Virus record (IMG/VR): IMGVR_UViG_3300029258_003539
Span: 1 to 26,482 of that record
Direction: 5' to 3' (one strand)
DNA length: 26,482 nucleotides
Source of the DNA: a virus
Each line of letters begins with the position of its first letter. Position 1 is the stretch's first letter. Below the pieces are notes generated by a model, which made no database searches, was not told the DNA's origin, and saw nothing but the letters and a program-made list of their open reading frames with translations. A program made the position numbers and the translations under genes. Below, one piece after another: positions 15,532 through 22,261 of the stretch.

Positions 15532-16203
15532 TCATAAAATTTTATTTGAATTTTTCAGCCCATCATAATCATAACTCAACTTCAACAGGCTGATCGGGCA
15601 TCCTCTCCACCGGTACATGAAAGCCCTGGAGGAGTTCACCCTTCCCCATCTCTTTCCGATCTTACTCCTTGTTATCTCACTTGTATAAAGAGGATCCAAA
15701 TTGCAGAATTCGAAGATCCTTCTAAGCGTATAGAAAGTCCTTGTGACCAATGACTCATAGGAGACGATCAGGGTATCCTTTATCTTGCTTAGATCCTTTA
15801 TTATTGTCGGGATAACGAAGTCCTGAATCCTCATGATCTCCTCTTCATTGTAATTATAGCCCCTCTTCCTTCCAAACTTGCCATTACTGATGGCCACATC
15901 GATCGGGTGCCTGACTAGGTATATGATCCTGGTCCTATCCTTCCATAGTTTTCTCCACTCCTTGATATAGTGAAGTATACCATTAGCTGAGTTTGAGAAG
16001 AAAGGGACCTTATCTCCCCATGTGGTATTATATGGGTCCACGATCTTATTCTTCCTTAGATAGGATTCTCTCTGCCGCTCGTCAAAGCCCTTGTTTAGAA
16101 TCTTCTCTTCATGAAAGATCTTTATTATATCAGGATGCTTCTCCATCAGCTCCCTAGTTAACGTGGTCCCACTACGCTGAAAACCGGCGATCAATATAAT
16201 CAT
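15532..16203 (-). CDS. Sulfotransferase-family protein
   Basis: This protein has 223 residues from the ATG at 16203, which has GAGGAG about 8 bases upstream; the frame also has a TTG one codon earlier. It has the PAPS-binding signatures of the sulfotransferase superfamily: the 5'-phosphosulfate loop GFQRSGTT near the N-terminus, WGDKVPF with the conserved Lys about 80 residues in, and the 3'-phosphate motif YLVRHPIDVAISNGKF (about 124-140). It is basic and short compared with many carbohydrate sulfotransferases, so some acceptor-binding elements may be missing. It overlaps the end of the upstream glycosyltransferase by 32 bases. The target is unknown; sulfated glycans on the virion are one possibility. 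Confidence 0.82.
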   Translation of the reverse strand: MIILIAGFQRSGTTLTRELMEKHPDIIKIFHEEKILNKGFDERQRESYLRKNKIVDPYNTTWGDKVPFFSNSANGILHYIKEWRKLWKDRTRIIYLVRHPIDVAISNGKFGRKRGYNYNEEEIMRIQDFVIPTIIKDLSKIKDTLIVSYESLVTRTFYTLRRIFEFCNLDPLYTSEITRSKIGKRWGRVNSSRAFMYRWRGCPISLLKLSYDYDGLKNSNKIL

Positions 16204-17230
16204 CAATTCTGCTCCTCAGGTAGTCGGCTGCATGCTTAGTAGTCAGATTGTTTTCATAGTACTTCCTTGGGCTATACTGATCCCGACTAACGAGGACCTC
16301 CTCTACGGTCTCCCAGAAATTCACTTTACTAGCTATCTTTCCTGTCTCCGGCGTAATATACTTCTTATATAGAAACTCAAGTTCATTCAGTACCACTATC
16401 GGAATATCAGAGGCCAGTAACTCAGGAATTACTCTTGGATTCGAATCCCAGGACATACCGTAGAATCCAGTCTTTCCCTCAGATGCTACAATACCTACCT
16501 CGCACTTCTGCATATTCCTACTGACTTCCTTTCTTAATACTCTCTTACTCTTTACATTAGCTGGCACTTCTATATTCTCGTCCATTACCGGGCCACCTAA
16601 GTTCAATACCCTAAGATAAGAAGGAACAGTAGAATATATAAATGAATGACCCTTCCGATTTGAGCTTCTTCCATCGGCCGGATAGCAGACATTGTACTCC
16701 TTCACTACATCATCCATCTTATAGAATAGGTTATCGGCGGCCGGCTTAAAGAATATCTGAACCTCAGCGTTCGGAAATTCCCTCTGTGTAATTTCCTTTT
16801 GTCTCATGGAGTCAACTAGGATCATATCATAATCCATGAAGGACTTGAAGATAGGCAGAAATCTCTTTCCGGCCCCATAGTAGATCTTGATAGCCTTCTT
16901 GTACCTCTGTAGTACCGGATGATAGTCCCTAAATCCTCCCCTGCAGAATATTATGTCGGGCTCTATGCCACTCTCGAAGTTGTCAAACCAAGTCGTAAAG
17001 TATTCTTTTAAGTTGGGCGTGTACTTCTTCTCTCGGTCTTCCTGCCAGTAGTACTCTTCACCCTTTTTCGGATCACCCCTCCAGTACCAGATCTCCCCCT
17101 TATCTTCTCTCTTTAATAGTCCATTAAAGAGATGGGTCCACATATCATCACATTCCTCAAGAGAATCAAATATGATCTCACTTGGATCCCTGTCCTGAGG
17201 AACCTGGCCCCTCAGCATCAGAAAGTTCAT
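16172..17230 (-). CDS. Probable GT-B glycosyltransferase (CgeB/GT1-like)
   Basis: This 352-residue protein has a GT-B-like layout. The N-terminal half holds a Trp/Tyr-rich part (WYWRGDPKKGEEYYWQ) and a Rossmann-like strand (PDIIFCRGGFRD). The middle has YDMILVDSMRQKEI, then EVQIFFKPAADNLF. The C-terminal half has YNVCYPADGRSSNRKGH, then VGIVASEGKTGFYGMSWDSNPRVIPELLASDIPIVV, the donor-domain pattern of family 1/CgeB-like enzymes (given here only as key blocks). The start overlaps the WbqC-like stop as ATGA and its end overlaps the sulfotransferase start. I regard the GT call as likely but the family as unproven. Confidence 0.68.
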   Translation of the reverse strand: MNFLMLRGQVPQDRDPSEIIFDSLEECDDMWTHLFNGLLKREDKGEIWYWRGDPKKGEEYYWQEDREKKYTPNLKEYFTTWFDNFESGIEPDIIFCRGGFRDYHPVLQRYKKAIKIYYGAGKRFLPIFKSFMDYDMILVDSMRQKEITQREFPNAEVQIFFKPAADNLFYKMDDVVKEYNVCYPADGRSSNRKGHSFIYSTVPSYLRVLNLGGPVMDENIEVPANVKSKRVLRKEVSRNMQKCEVGIVASEGKTGFYGMSWDSNPRVIPELLASDIPIVVLNELEFLYKKYITPETGKIASKVNFWETVEEVLVSRDQYSPRKYYENNLTTKHAADYLRSRIDDYIDRRFSA

Positions 17231-17913
17231 TTCTCTCCTCTGATAATCCCCAAACTACTTCCACCATGATTAAACAATAGATCCAGTATAGACATATGAG
17301 GCTGGAACTCCCCATACTGCTGCTTGTACTCTGGATGGTTAAAGCTCTCAAAGATTACCTTTATACCGGCATCCTTATAGGCATCAAGGTCCATATAGTT
17401 CTTCCCTCCAGGACCAGATAGATAGGCGTCCCCGCCGACAGCCTTGATTAATTCTATGATTCTTTTATCCGGCTGCCTCGTCTTCACCTCCAGGTCGCTA
17501 GCCTGGTACTCGTCAGTGACGATCCCCAGTAATTCCTTGATCCTATTGATGACCTCTATATTTAGAATGGACAGCCTATCCCACTTCTCGCTGAAGGCCC
17601 ACCTGATTGCAGACATAATATCATTGTAGTACTCGGACTTACTGTAATACTTCTCTATAGACTTACGGTGCTTACTCTGCCACTTGATTCCATCGTCTAT
17701 CTCTATATCCTTTATAAGCGACTTATAGCTATTGTAGACTACGGGGACAGTCAGCCAGTGCCATCCATTCTCGCTCTTGATCCTGTTCCTATTCTGGAAC
17801 TCACTCTTCCTGAACTGCACCGTATCCAAATGGATGAAGGCGTCTGCCCTATCCATCTTGTAGAAGTATCCCAGCCAGGGCATGTACTGTGGCTGATGTA
17901 TTGCTACTATCAT
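17227..17913 (-). CDS. WbqC-like protein
   Basis: This 228-residue protein begins MIVAIHQPQYMPWLGYFYKM, the hallmark of the WbqC family found in O-antigen and other surface-sugar gene clusters. It continues with FIHLDTVQFRKSEFQNRNRI and, later, a glycine-rich segment AYLSGPGGKNYMD (about 170-183), both typical of the family. Length is normal for the family. The biochemical role of WbqC proteins is not well defined; an aminosugar acyl-transfer function has been suggested. Start and stop codons overlap the neighbouring genes as ATGA, so it is co-translated with them. Its presence supports surface-sugar biosynthesis as the purpose of the island. Confidence 0.88.
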   Translation of the reverse strand: MIVAIHQPQYMPWLGYFYKMDRADAFIHLDTVQFRKSEFQNRNRIKSENGWHWLTVPVVYNSYKSLIKDIEIDDGIKWQSKHRKSIEKYYSKSEYYNDIMSAIRWAFSEKWDRLSILNIEVINRIKELLGIVTDEYQASDLEVKTRQPDKRIIELIKAVGGDAYLSGPGGKNYMDLDAYKDAGIKVIFESFNHPEYKQQYGEFQPHMSILDLLFNHGGSSLGIIRGEK

Positions 17914-18617
17914 TTCTTCGGCTCCTCTAGTTTTCCCCTCACTCCGTATTCGACTATGTCAGCCACAACCTTCCCCATCTTCCACTTCTTCCATTTTATA
18001 TTCCTATTGATCGCATCCCACTGGGTCGTAAAGAAATGACGGACTGCTACATTAATGTCTCTCATATTGGGAACGGCTTTCTCATTATCCGTTATCCCAG
18101 GATTATGAGGATCATATAGAAATCCAGTATGCGGAGGCAATGCAGGCACATGCTGCCTCACCCGATCATTATATTGATAGGCGCACTCATGACATCGACA
18201 GACATATTCGAGCATAGCCTTTAGGTAGCTCTCGCTTATATAGGTCGACTTCATGTTTCTGTAAGCCCCAATAGATTGATTCTTATGCTTGACATCGTAG
18301 AACTCCAAGACATCGAAATCCTTTATATAATTCTCTATCTCCTTAAATGGATCTCTCTCTGGATGCATAAACTTCATATCATCATGCATAAAGAAGACTC
18401 CACTCTCTCCATTCCAGGCATTCTTCAGGTAGAAATCATACTTATACATATCTAATCCTATGTTAGCAGCCGGAATAAAAGTGACATTCTTATATGATTC
18501 AGCGGGATTCTCTCTATCGCCACTGGCAATCGAATGAATATTATGGTCAGGAGCATATCTATCTAAGACCTGATAGACATCTTCCCAGAAGTAATGACCT
18601 ACAGCGCATACGTTCAT
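17910..18617 (-). CDS. Probable glycosyltransferase (GT-A-like, HDD motif)
   Basis: This protein has 235 residues if translation starts at MNVCAVGHYFW. The frame extends 5 codons further upstream to a GTG, but the GGAG motif lies about 9 bases before the ATG at 18617. It has alternating hydrophobic strands and helices, an internal GVFFMHDDMKFM block whose DD may coordinate a metal and nucleotide sugar, as in GT-A folds, and a helix-rich end. A block SIASGDRENPAESYKN precedes it. I do not recognise the family with certainty. Its neighbours (WbqC-like, GT-like genes) and the ATGA overlap with the next gene point to the same pathway. Confidence 0.6.
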   Translation of the reverse strand: MNVCAVGHYFWEDVYQVLDRYAPDHNIHSIASGDRENPAESYKNVTFIPAANIGLDMYKYDFYLKNAWNGESGVFFMHDDMKFMHPERDPFKEIENYIKDFDVLEFYDVKHKNQSIGAYRNMKSTYISESYLKAMLEYVCRCHECAYQYNDRVRQHVPALPPHTGFLYDPHNPGITDNEKAVPNMRDINVAVRHFFTTQWDAINRNIKWKKWKMGKVVADIVEYGVRGKLEEPKK

Positions 18618-18644
18618 CTCAAATTTCTCCACTTCTTACTGTTT

Positions 18645-19196
18645 TTATAGTGCAAGGCCTTGGCAGTCAATCCACCAATCAGTTCCAGTATGTTGTCTCC
18701 TCTTTCTAAAATCCCTTAAGACCTTCCAATTCAGCTTCTCCTTGACTTGCTTCTTTATATAGTTCAAGAAGTTATATGTCCTATCATTATACACAAAGCC
18801 CCAGAAGCAGGCGATGACCGGCATCTTATCGAAATGATCCCTTGTGCTGAGAAGGACATCCCCATCGAATAGGTCAAACACCCTGAATGGATCTTCTTTT
18901 ACGACCATATCGGCGTCCATCGAGAGTACCCTGTCACCCTCTTTATAATCAAATTTTAAATAACTCTCTACCCTTATCTGGGCTCTCTTCCCGTCCCAAT
19001 CCCTATCGTTGTAGGTGATCTTCTTTTTTGGCCCAGAGAGACTATCGTAGAAAGGGATATTTCCAAGTTCAACTAGATGAAGCTCAAATTTAGAATACTT
19101 ATATAGGCTCTCTATAAGATCCTGGAAAGGCTTCTGGTAGTTTGAGCTAACCATCACATGAATGATATTACGGCTTAAACCATTTTCCATCTTCAT
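18645..19196 (-). CDS. Probable GT-A glycosyltransferase (GT8-like)
   Basis: This 183-residue protein resembles the N-terminal part of a GT-A transferase: a strand and helix with IIHVMVSSNYQKPFQDLIES, a second strand with FELHLVELG, and the metal-binding DxD block VLSMDADMVVKEDPF at about residues 90-105, followed by a Phe-rich segment with VIACFWGFVYND. It is short for GT8, so the C-terminal domain may be reduced. The start is uncertain: ATG at 19196 has only a weak motif, and a second ATG at 19190 is also possible. It overlaps the upstream sulfotransferase-like gene by 29 bases. Confidence 0.65.
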   Translation of the reverse strand: MKMENGLSRNIIHVMVSSNYQKPFQDLIESLYKYSKFELHLVELGNIPFYDSLSGPKKKITYNDRDWDGKRAQIRVESYLKFDYKEGDRVLSMDADMVVKEDPFRVFDLFDGDVLLSTRDHFDKMPVIACFWGFVYNDRTYNFLNYIKKQVKEKLNWKVLRDFRKRRQHTGTDWWIDCQGLAL

Positions 19197-19713
19197 CTCG
19201 TATGAACTGCCTGATACTTGGAATATTAAGATTGAGTCCTGACCACTCCGATAAACTCGTAAGAGCCCTCTCAGGCTTTACCATCAGTAGTGACGTAGAT
19301 ACGACTATAAAATCATTTCCAGCTACGTCATAAAAGATCTTCCTGTATTCTGCCTTTGCCGCCTCCCTCGGATCGTCCATGGAGCAGTGATTTCTGGACA
19401 CCATACTCCTGGTATGACTGTAGAGTTCCCTGACAGTAATTATATACCTGACGTTAAATCCCAGGTCCTTAAGGCCATCCCTCGACAGTGATAGTGGCTC
19501 CCACCTACTCTCGTCCCTCTCATGTGGCATACTCCTCCAGATAACAATGTCTCCATTTTTCGGGAGCCTATCCTTTATGGTCTCTACCAAGATAGAATTA
19601 TAGATCCTTCTGAGACCAAACAGTGGATCAGCTACTCCTGCGGACCTGAAAATCTTGGTCATCAGCCTCGTACCGCTCGACTCTGGTCCTATAACGAAAT
19701 AGGCAGTCCTCAT
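19168..19713 (-). CDS. Sulfotransferase-like P-loop protein
   Basis: This 181-residue protein starts MRTAYFVIGPESSGTRLMTK, where PESSGTR fits the 5'-phosphosulfate-binding loop of sulfotransferases. Further on, RYIITVRELYSHTRSMVSRN (about 90-109) fits the 3'-phosphate motif with Arg and Ser. It then has a strand with DFIVVSTSLLMVKPE. It is shorter than the second sulfotransferase-like gene and lacks the obvious WGDK block. The start overlaps the upstream glycosyltransferase as ATGA. The function is predicted from two motifs only; another P-loop transferase or kinase is possible. Confidence 0.68.
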   Translation of the reverse strand: MRTAYFVIGPESSGTRLMTKIFRSAGVADPLFGLRRIYNSILVETIKDRLPKNGDIVIWRSMPHERDESRWEPLSLSRDGLKDLGFNVRYIITVRELYSHTRSMVSRNHCSMDDPREAAKAEYRKIFYDVAGNDFIVVSTSLLMVKPERALTSLSEWSGLNLNIPSIRQFIRDEDGKWFKP

Positions 19714-20819
19714 ACTAACCTATCCAATCCATGATAATAATACCATATGGCCTTCCAGAATGAGTAAGGCCCCTGCTCTATAAAGTACCGGAACTTATCC
19801 CTTGACCACTCCTCGTCCTCTATGTGAAACACCTTGAAACTCTTTATTCCCATATTCTCGTTCATGATGGGCTTACACCCGCACAGGAGCCCCTCGGCTA
19901 TCGTCCTACCACAGGCCTCATAGGCCCTTGGCAAATGCATTGTATAAGTGGCCCTGTTGTATATCTCCGGAAGCTGTTCGTTCTCCACTAAGGGAAAGAC
20001 CTTCACGTTGTCCAGCTGCTTCATCGCGTCAGCTATGTTCTGGTGCTCCCTTGTGTAGATCTCGAACTTCAATTTCTTCTTCCCCATGATGAACTGGAGC
20101 ACATTGTAATAGCCCTTCTGGGCGTATAATCGCCCGCAGGTGTTGACAACCAGCTTGGGGTCTCTCTCTATACCCTCCAGAATCCTGAACTTCCTTGTAT
20201 CAATCGCTGGAGGTAATAGATAATAAGGATCGATCCCATCCCCCAGCTTTTCCCTATGATTCCTCTCCTGAAAGGGACTGATGAACACATTTAAAAAGGA
20301 ATGCTTAAACAACAGTCTAGCCAATTTGATCCTGCTATCGGCTCCTATAATCTCCCTGTGATCATGCTCATATTTGACATAGGGCTTTTTGTACTCGAAG
20401 ATCAGATCCAGTATAAAGTGGAACTGATCAGGCTTAAAGAAGAAGAAGTTGTTGATCACCAGGAAGTCGCAGGCTATCAGGGCTTTCTTGTCGAAGTTAC
20501 TCGGCGTGAAGGTCTGGAACAGATAGCCGAACTCCCTTCCGGCCCTCTTCACCACCTCATTGCTCAATTCGGCCCCACCGTAAACCTCCGTGTCCTGTAC
20601 CCATCCTACTAAAGGTCTCTTCCCCACCAGCTTCCGGCTTTCGGGTCTCTCCCTCTTTTCCTTCTCCCTTAGATTCTTATCAACCAGAGGATTATCGAAG
20701 CTGGTCACCGGGATGGCCTTCCCCTGTCTCATCAGGTTGGCTCCGGCCGTATCCGACACCTCATAGAGGTCCAGGCCGAACCGCTGGATCATGGCCCTAT
20801 CTGTATATCGAATCTTCAT
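19710..20819 (-). CDS. GT4-like glycosyltransferase with unusual N-terminal extension
   Basis: This 369-residue GT-B-type protein opens the sugar island. Residues 1-40 (MKIRYTDRAMIQRFG...GKAIPV) look unlike a GT start and resemble small phage head-module domains; the transferase begins at about residue 70 with GWVQDTEVYGGAELSNEV (GGAE loop). The donor-binding domain has VVNTCGRLYAQKGYYNVLQF and then a pattern with HLPRAYEACGRTIAEGLLCG (about 300-320), where the two Glu residues are about seven apart, as in GT4 enzymes. The next gene starts in its stop as ATGA. Donor and acceptor are unknown. Confidence 0.82.
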   Translation of the reverse strand: MKIRYTDRAMIQRFGLDLYEVSDTAGANLMRQGKAIPVTSFDNPLVDKNLREKEKRERPESRKLVGKRPLVGWVQDTEVYGGAELSNEVVKRAGREFGYLFQTFTPSNFDKKALIACDFLVINNFFFFKPDQFHFILDLIFEYKKPYVKYEHDHREIIGADSRIKLARLLFKHSFLNVFISPFQERNHREKLGDGIDPYYLLPPAIDTRKFRILEGIERDPKLVVNTCGRLYAQKGYYNVLQFIMGKKKLKFEIYTREHQNIADAMKQLDNVKVFPLVENEQLPEIYNRATYTMHLPRAYEACGRTIAEGLLCGCKPIMNENMGIKSFKVFHIEDEEWSRDKFRYFIEQGPYSFWKAIWYYYHGLDRLV

Positions 20820-20945
20820 AAAACACCTAAAATAAGCCTACTTTCCTAAAACTATATAATATCCCATTACTTTCCTTAAAACATCGATGTACGACCCCTT
20901 TACGGAGTTCTAAGGCGGTTTCTAGAGAATCCTCTGCCCCTGTTT
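20820..20945 (-). other. Gap between the Gly-rich mini-gene and the sugar island
   Basis: The part closest to the glycosyltransferase is AT-rich (for example ATATTATATAG) and could contain a weak promoter, but no convincing -35/-10 pair was found. One minus-strand frame is open from 20997 to 20827 without any ATG, GTG or TTG; see the rejected list. Confidence 0.4.
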
Positions 20946-21077
20946 TCAGCAGGTGCCTCTTCTTCCACCCGTTTTCGGCCCACGGCCCTTGCCGGAATTA
21001 TTCCCTTTCCCCCCTCCGTGTCCGTCTCTCGGTCCTCCCGATCCCTTCGGTGGTCCGCTTCCGTCTCCCTTAGGCAT
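20946..21077 (-). CDS. Gly-rich mini-protein (DUF5320-like pattern)
   Basis: This 43-residue protein starts at MPKGDGSGPPKG. An in-frame ATG two codons upstream is less likely because AAGGGG then lies only 2 bases away, against 8 for this start. It is almost wholly Gly, Lys, Arg, Pro and Ser and ends GGRRGTC, so it is basic and disordered. The opening GDGSGPPKGSG and the closing RGPKTGGRRGTC recall the DUF5320 pattern (GDGTGP...GPMTGRGAGYC). It lies between the capsid accessory genes and the sugar island, with a strong terminator-like hairpin upstream. Function is unknown; it might bind nucleic acid or a virion protein. Confidence 0.6.
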   Translation of the reverse strand: MPKGDGSGPPKGSGGPRDGHGGGKGNNSGKGRGPKTGGRRGTC

Positions 21078-21091
21078 AATCATTTCCCCTT

Positions 21092-21125
21092 AAAAATTTT
21101 ATTGGAGGCTGCCGAAGCAGCCCCC
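21092..21125 (-). terminator. Terminator-like hairpin after the second decoration gene
   Basis: On the minus strand GGGGGCTGC and GCAGCCTCC (21117-21125 and 21104-21112) pair over 9 bp, with one G-T wobble, around a stable TTCG loop. A short A/T tract with five T (21092-21096) follows about 8 bases later. It could reduce transcription from the strongly expressed capsid block into the sugar island. Confidence 0.65.
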
Positions 21126-21133
21126 TGTTAGTA

Positions 21134-21592
21134 TTAACCGGTAGCCGGATTCTTATTGTAAGTAACCGTGCTCTCGTTGGCTGTCTGGTAGATCGGCTCA
21201 CGCCTTGACCTATCAAAGTTGCCGTGGCAAGTAAAGGCCAGACTGGCCCCCGCTACCGTCATCACTAAGTGTATGTATCTCTGGAGGTCCCTGATCTCGG
21301 CGATCCACAGAGTATTGGTATCCCAAGCCATCTGACTACAGGTGGCAAAGGAAGTCAGAGCTCCTGAAACATCCCCGGTATGGATCACTATATCCAGGGT
21401 AGCACCCGTTGTAATGGTACCACTCATATTTACAACCAGGAGCATGTTGGTGGGGATCTCCCTACCACTCCAGACCGCTCCGGCCGGTCCGGCCCTGAGG
21501 TCAAACTCGGTGCTGGTATAGGCAGCAGCAGTCCTCGTGACCGGATGCTCAAAAACTACTATTCGCTCATTGGCGCATCTATCTCTTCTCAT
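21134..21592 (-). CDS. Probable capsid decoration protein, copy B
   Basis: This 152-residue beta-rich protein is closely related to copy A: roughly 60% identity by eye, with identical ends (MRRDRCANERI at the start, SRREPIYQTANE and TVTYNKNPATG at the end). The middle has GREIPTNMLLV, GATLDIVIHTGDVSG and IAEIRDLQRYI in conserved order. Two copies right after the capsid gene suggest small, abundant capsid proteins that cover or stabilise the shell. The ATG at 21592 has AAGGAGG about 10 bases upstream, better placed than the GTG three codons before it. The family is not named; a Bbp16-like stabilising protein is one guess. Confidence 0.6.
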   Translation of the reverse strand: MRRDRCANERIVVFEHPVTRTAAAYTSTEFDLRAGPAGAVWSGREIPTNMLLVVNMSGTITTGATLDIVIHTGDVSGALTSFATCSQMAWDTNTLWIAEIRDLQRYIHLVMTVAGASLAFTCHGNFDRSRREPIYQTANESTVTYNKNPATG

Positions 21593-21692
21593 AACTATCA
21601 CCCCTCCTTAGGGTCTTCTTTCCGTTTGCAGTTTGATCAGTGCGGGCCGGAACGAAAGGTCAAGAAAACAACCCACACTGATGCACGATTGC
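21593..21692 (-). promoter_or_regulatory. Structured leader of decoration gene, copy B
   Basis: This is a 100-nt leader, homologous to 22162-22261 with no gap. On the minus strand an 11-bp stem pairs ATCAGTGTGGG with CCCGCACTGAT (21672-21682 and 21636-21646), including one U-G pair, around a 25-nt loop. A second small hairpin, ACCCT/AGGGGT (21600-21614), holds the AAGGAGG site. The loop contains CCTT, which could pair with the AAGG of the ribosome binding site. A translational control element is inferred. Confidence 0.7.
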
Positions 21693-21699
21693 GTTAATA

Positions 21700-22161
21700 T
21701 CATCCAGTGGCCGGGTTCTTGTTATAAGTAACCGTAGCCTCATTAGCAGTCTGGTAGATCGGCTCCCTTCGGCTCCGCTCCAGATTACCAGTCAGTCCAA
21801 AGTATAGCGTCTGAGTTCCCACCGTATAGGCAATACGCACATACCTCTGTAGATCCCTGACCTCAGCGATCCAAATGGTGTTCGTACTATGGGCCATTTG
21901 GCTTATGGTCGCGTAGGAGGTCAATGTCCCCGACACGTCACCAGTATGAATGATCAGGTCCAAAGTGGCCCCGGCAGTGACCGTGGTAGAAAAAATCGCC
22001 ACCAGGAGCATGTTGGTTGGAATCTCCCTTCCAGCCCATATGGCCCCAGCCGGTCCCTGACGCAGGTCCACCTCGGCGCAGGTCCAACCGCTTCCGGCCT
22101 GCACTGAAGTCGGTGGCTTAAACTGTATGATTCTCTCGTTAGCACATCTGTCTCTTCTCAT
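21700..22161 (-). CDS. Probable capsid decoration protein, copy A
   Basis: This 153-residue beta-rich paralogue of copy B has the same start and end sequences and the same conserved blocks (AEVDLRQGPAGAIWAGREIP, then LDLIIHTGDVSG and IAEVRDLQRYV). Its stop lies just upstream of the leader of copy B. The two copies arose by tandem duplication that included the leader, and they have diverged in the N-terminal loop and in the strand near residue 115. The ATG at 22161 has an AAGGAGG site; the GTG at 22170 lies within a hairpin and is less likely. Capsid role inferred from position and copy number. Confidence 0.6.
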   Translation of the reverse strand: MRRDRCANERIIQFKPPTSVQAGSGWTCAEVDLRQGPAGAIWAGREIPTNMLLVAIFSTTVTAGATLDLIIHTGDVSGTLTSYATISQMAHSTNTIWIAEVRDLQRYVRIAYTVGTQTLYFGLTGNLERSRREPIYQTANEATVTYNKNPATG

Positions 22162-22261
22162 AATTATCACCCCTCCTTAGGGTCTTCCTTCTGTTCTTGG
22201 TTTAATCGGCGCAGGACGAAACGAAGGGTCAAGAAAAACGCCTACGCCGATGCACAATTGC
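22162..22261 (-). promoter_or_regulatory. Structured leader of decoration gene, copy A
   Basis: The 11-bp stem pairs ATCGGCGTAGG with CCTGCGCCGAT (22241-22251 and 22205-22215). Compared with copy B, three base pairs differ and all three are compensated, while no pair is broken. By hand count 21 of 100 positions differ, six of them in the stem arms. The HNH gene upstream ends inside this stem (stop 22242-22244). Confidence 0.72.

Noticed and set aside
20827-20997. A minus-strand frame open for 56 codons (containing ENGWKKRHLLKTGAED) overlapping the end of the Gly-rich mini-gene
   Set aside because: It has no ATG, GTG or TTG and no ribosome binding site, and the overlap with the mini-gene has no convincing slippery sequence. 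It could be a gene remnant, but I cannot support it as a gene.
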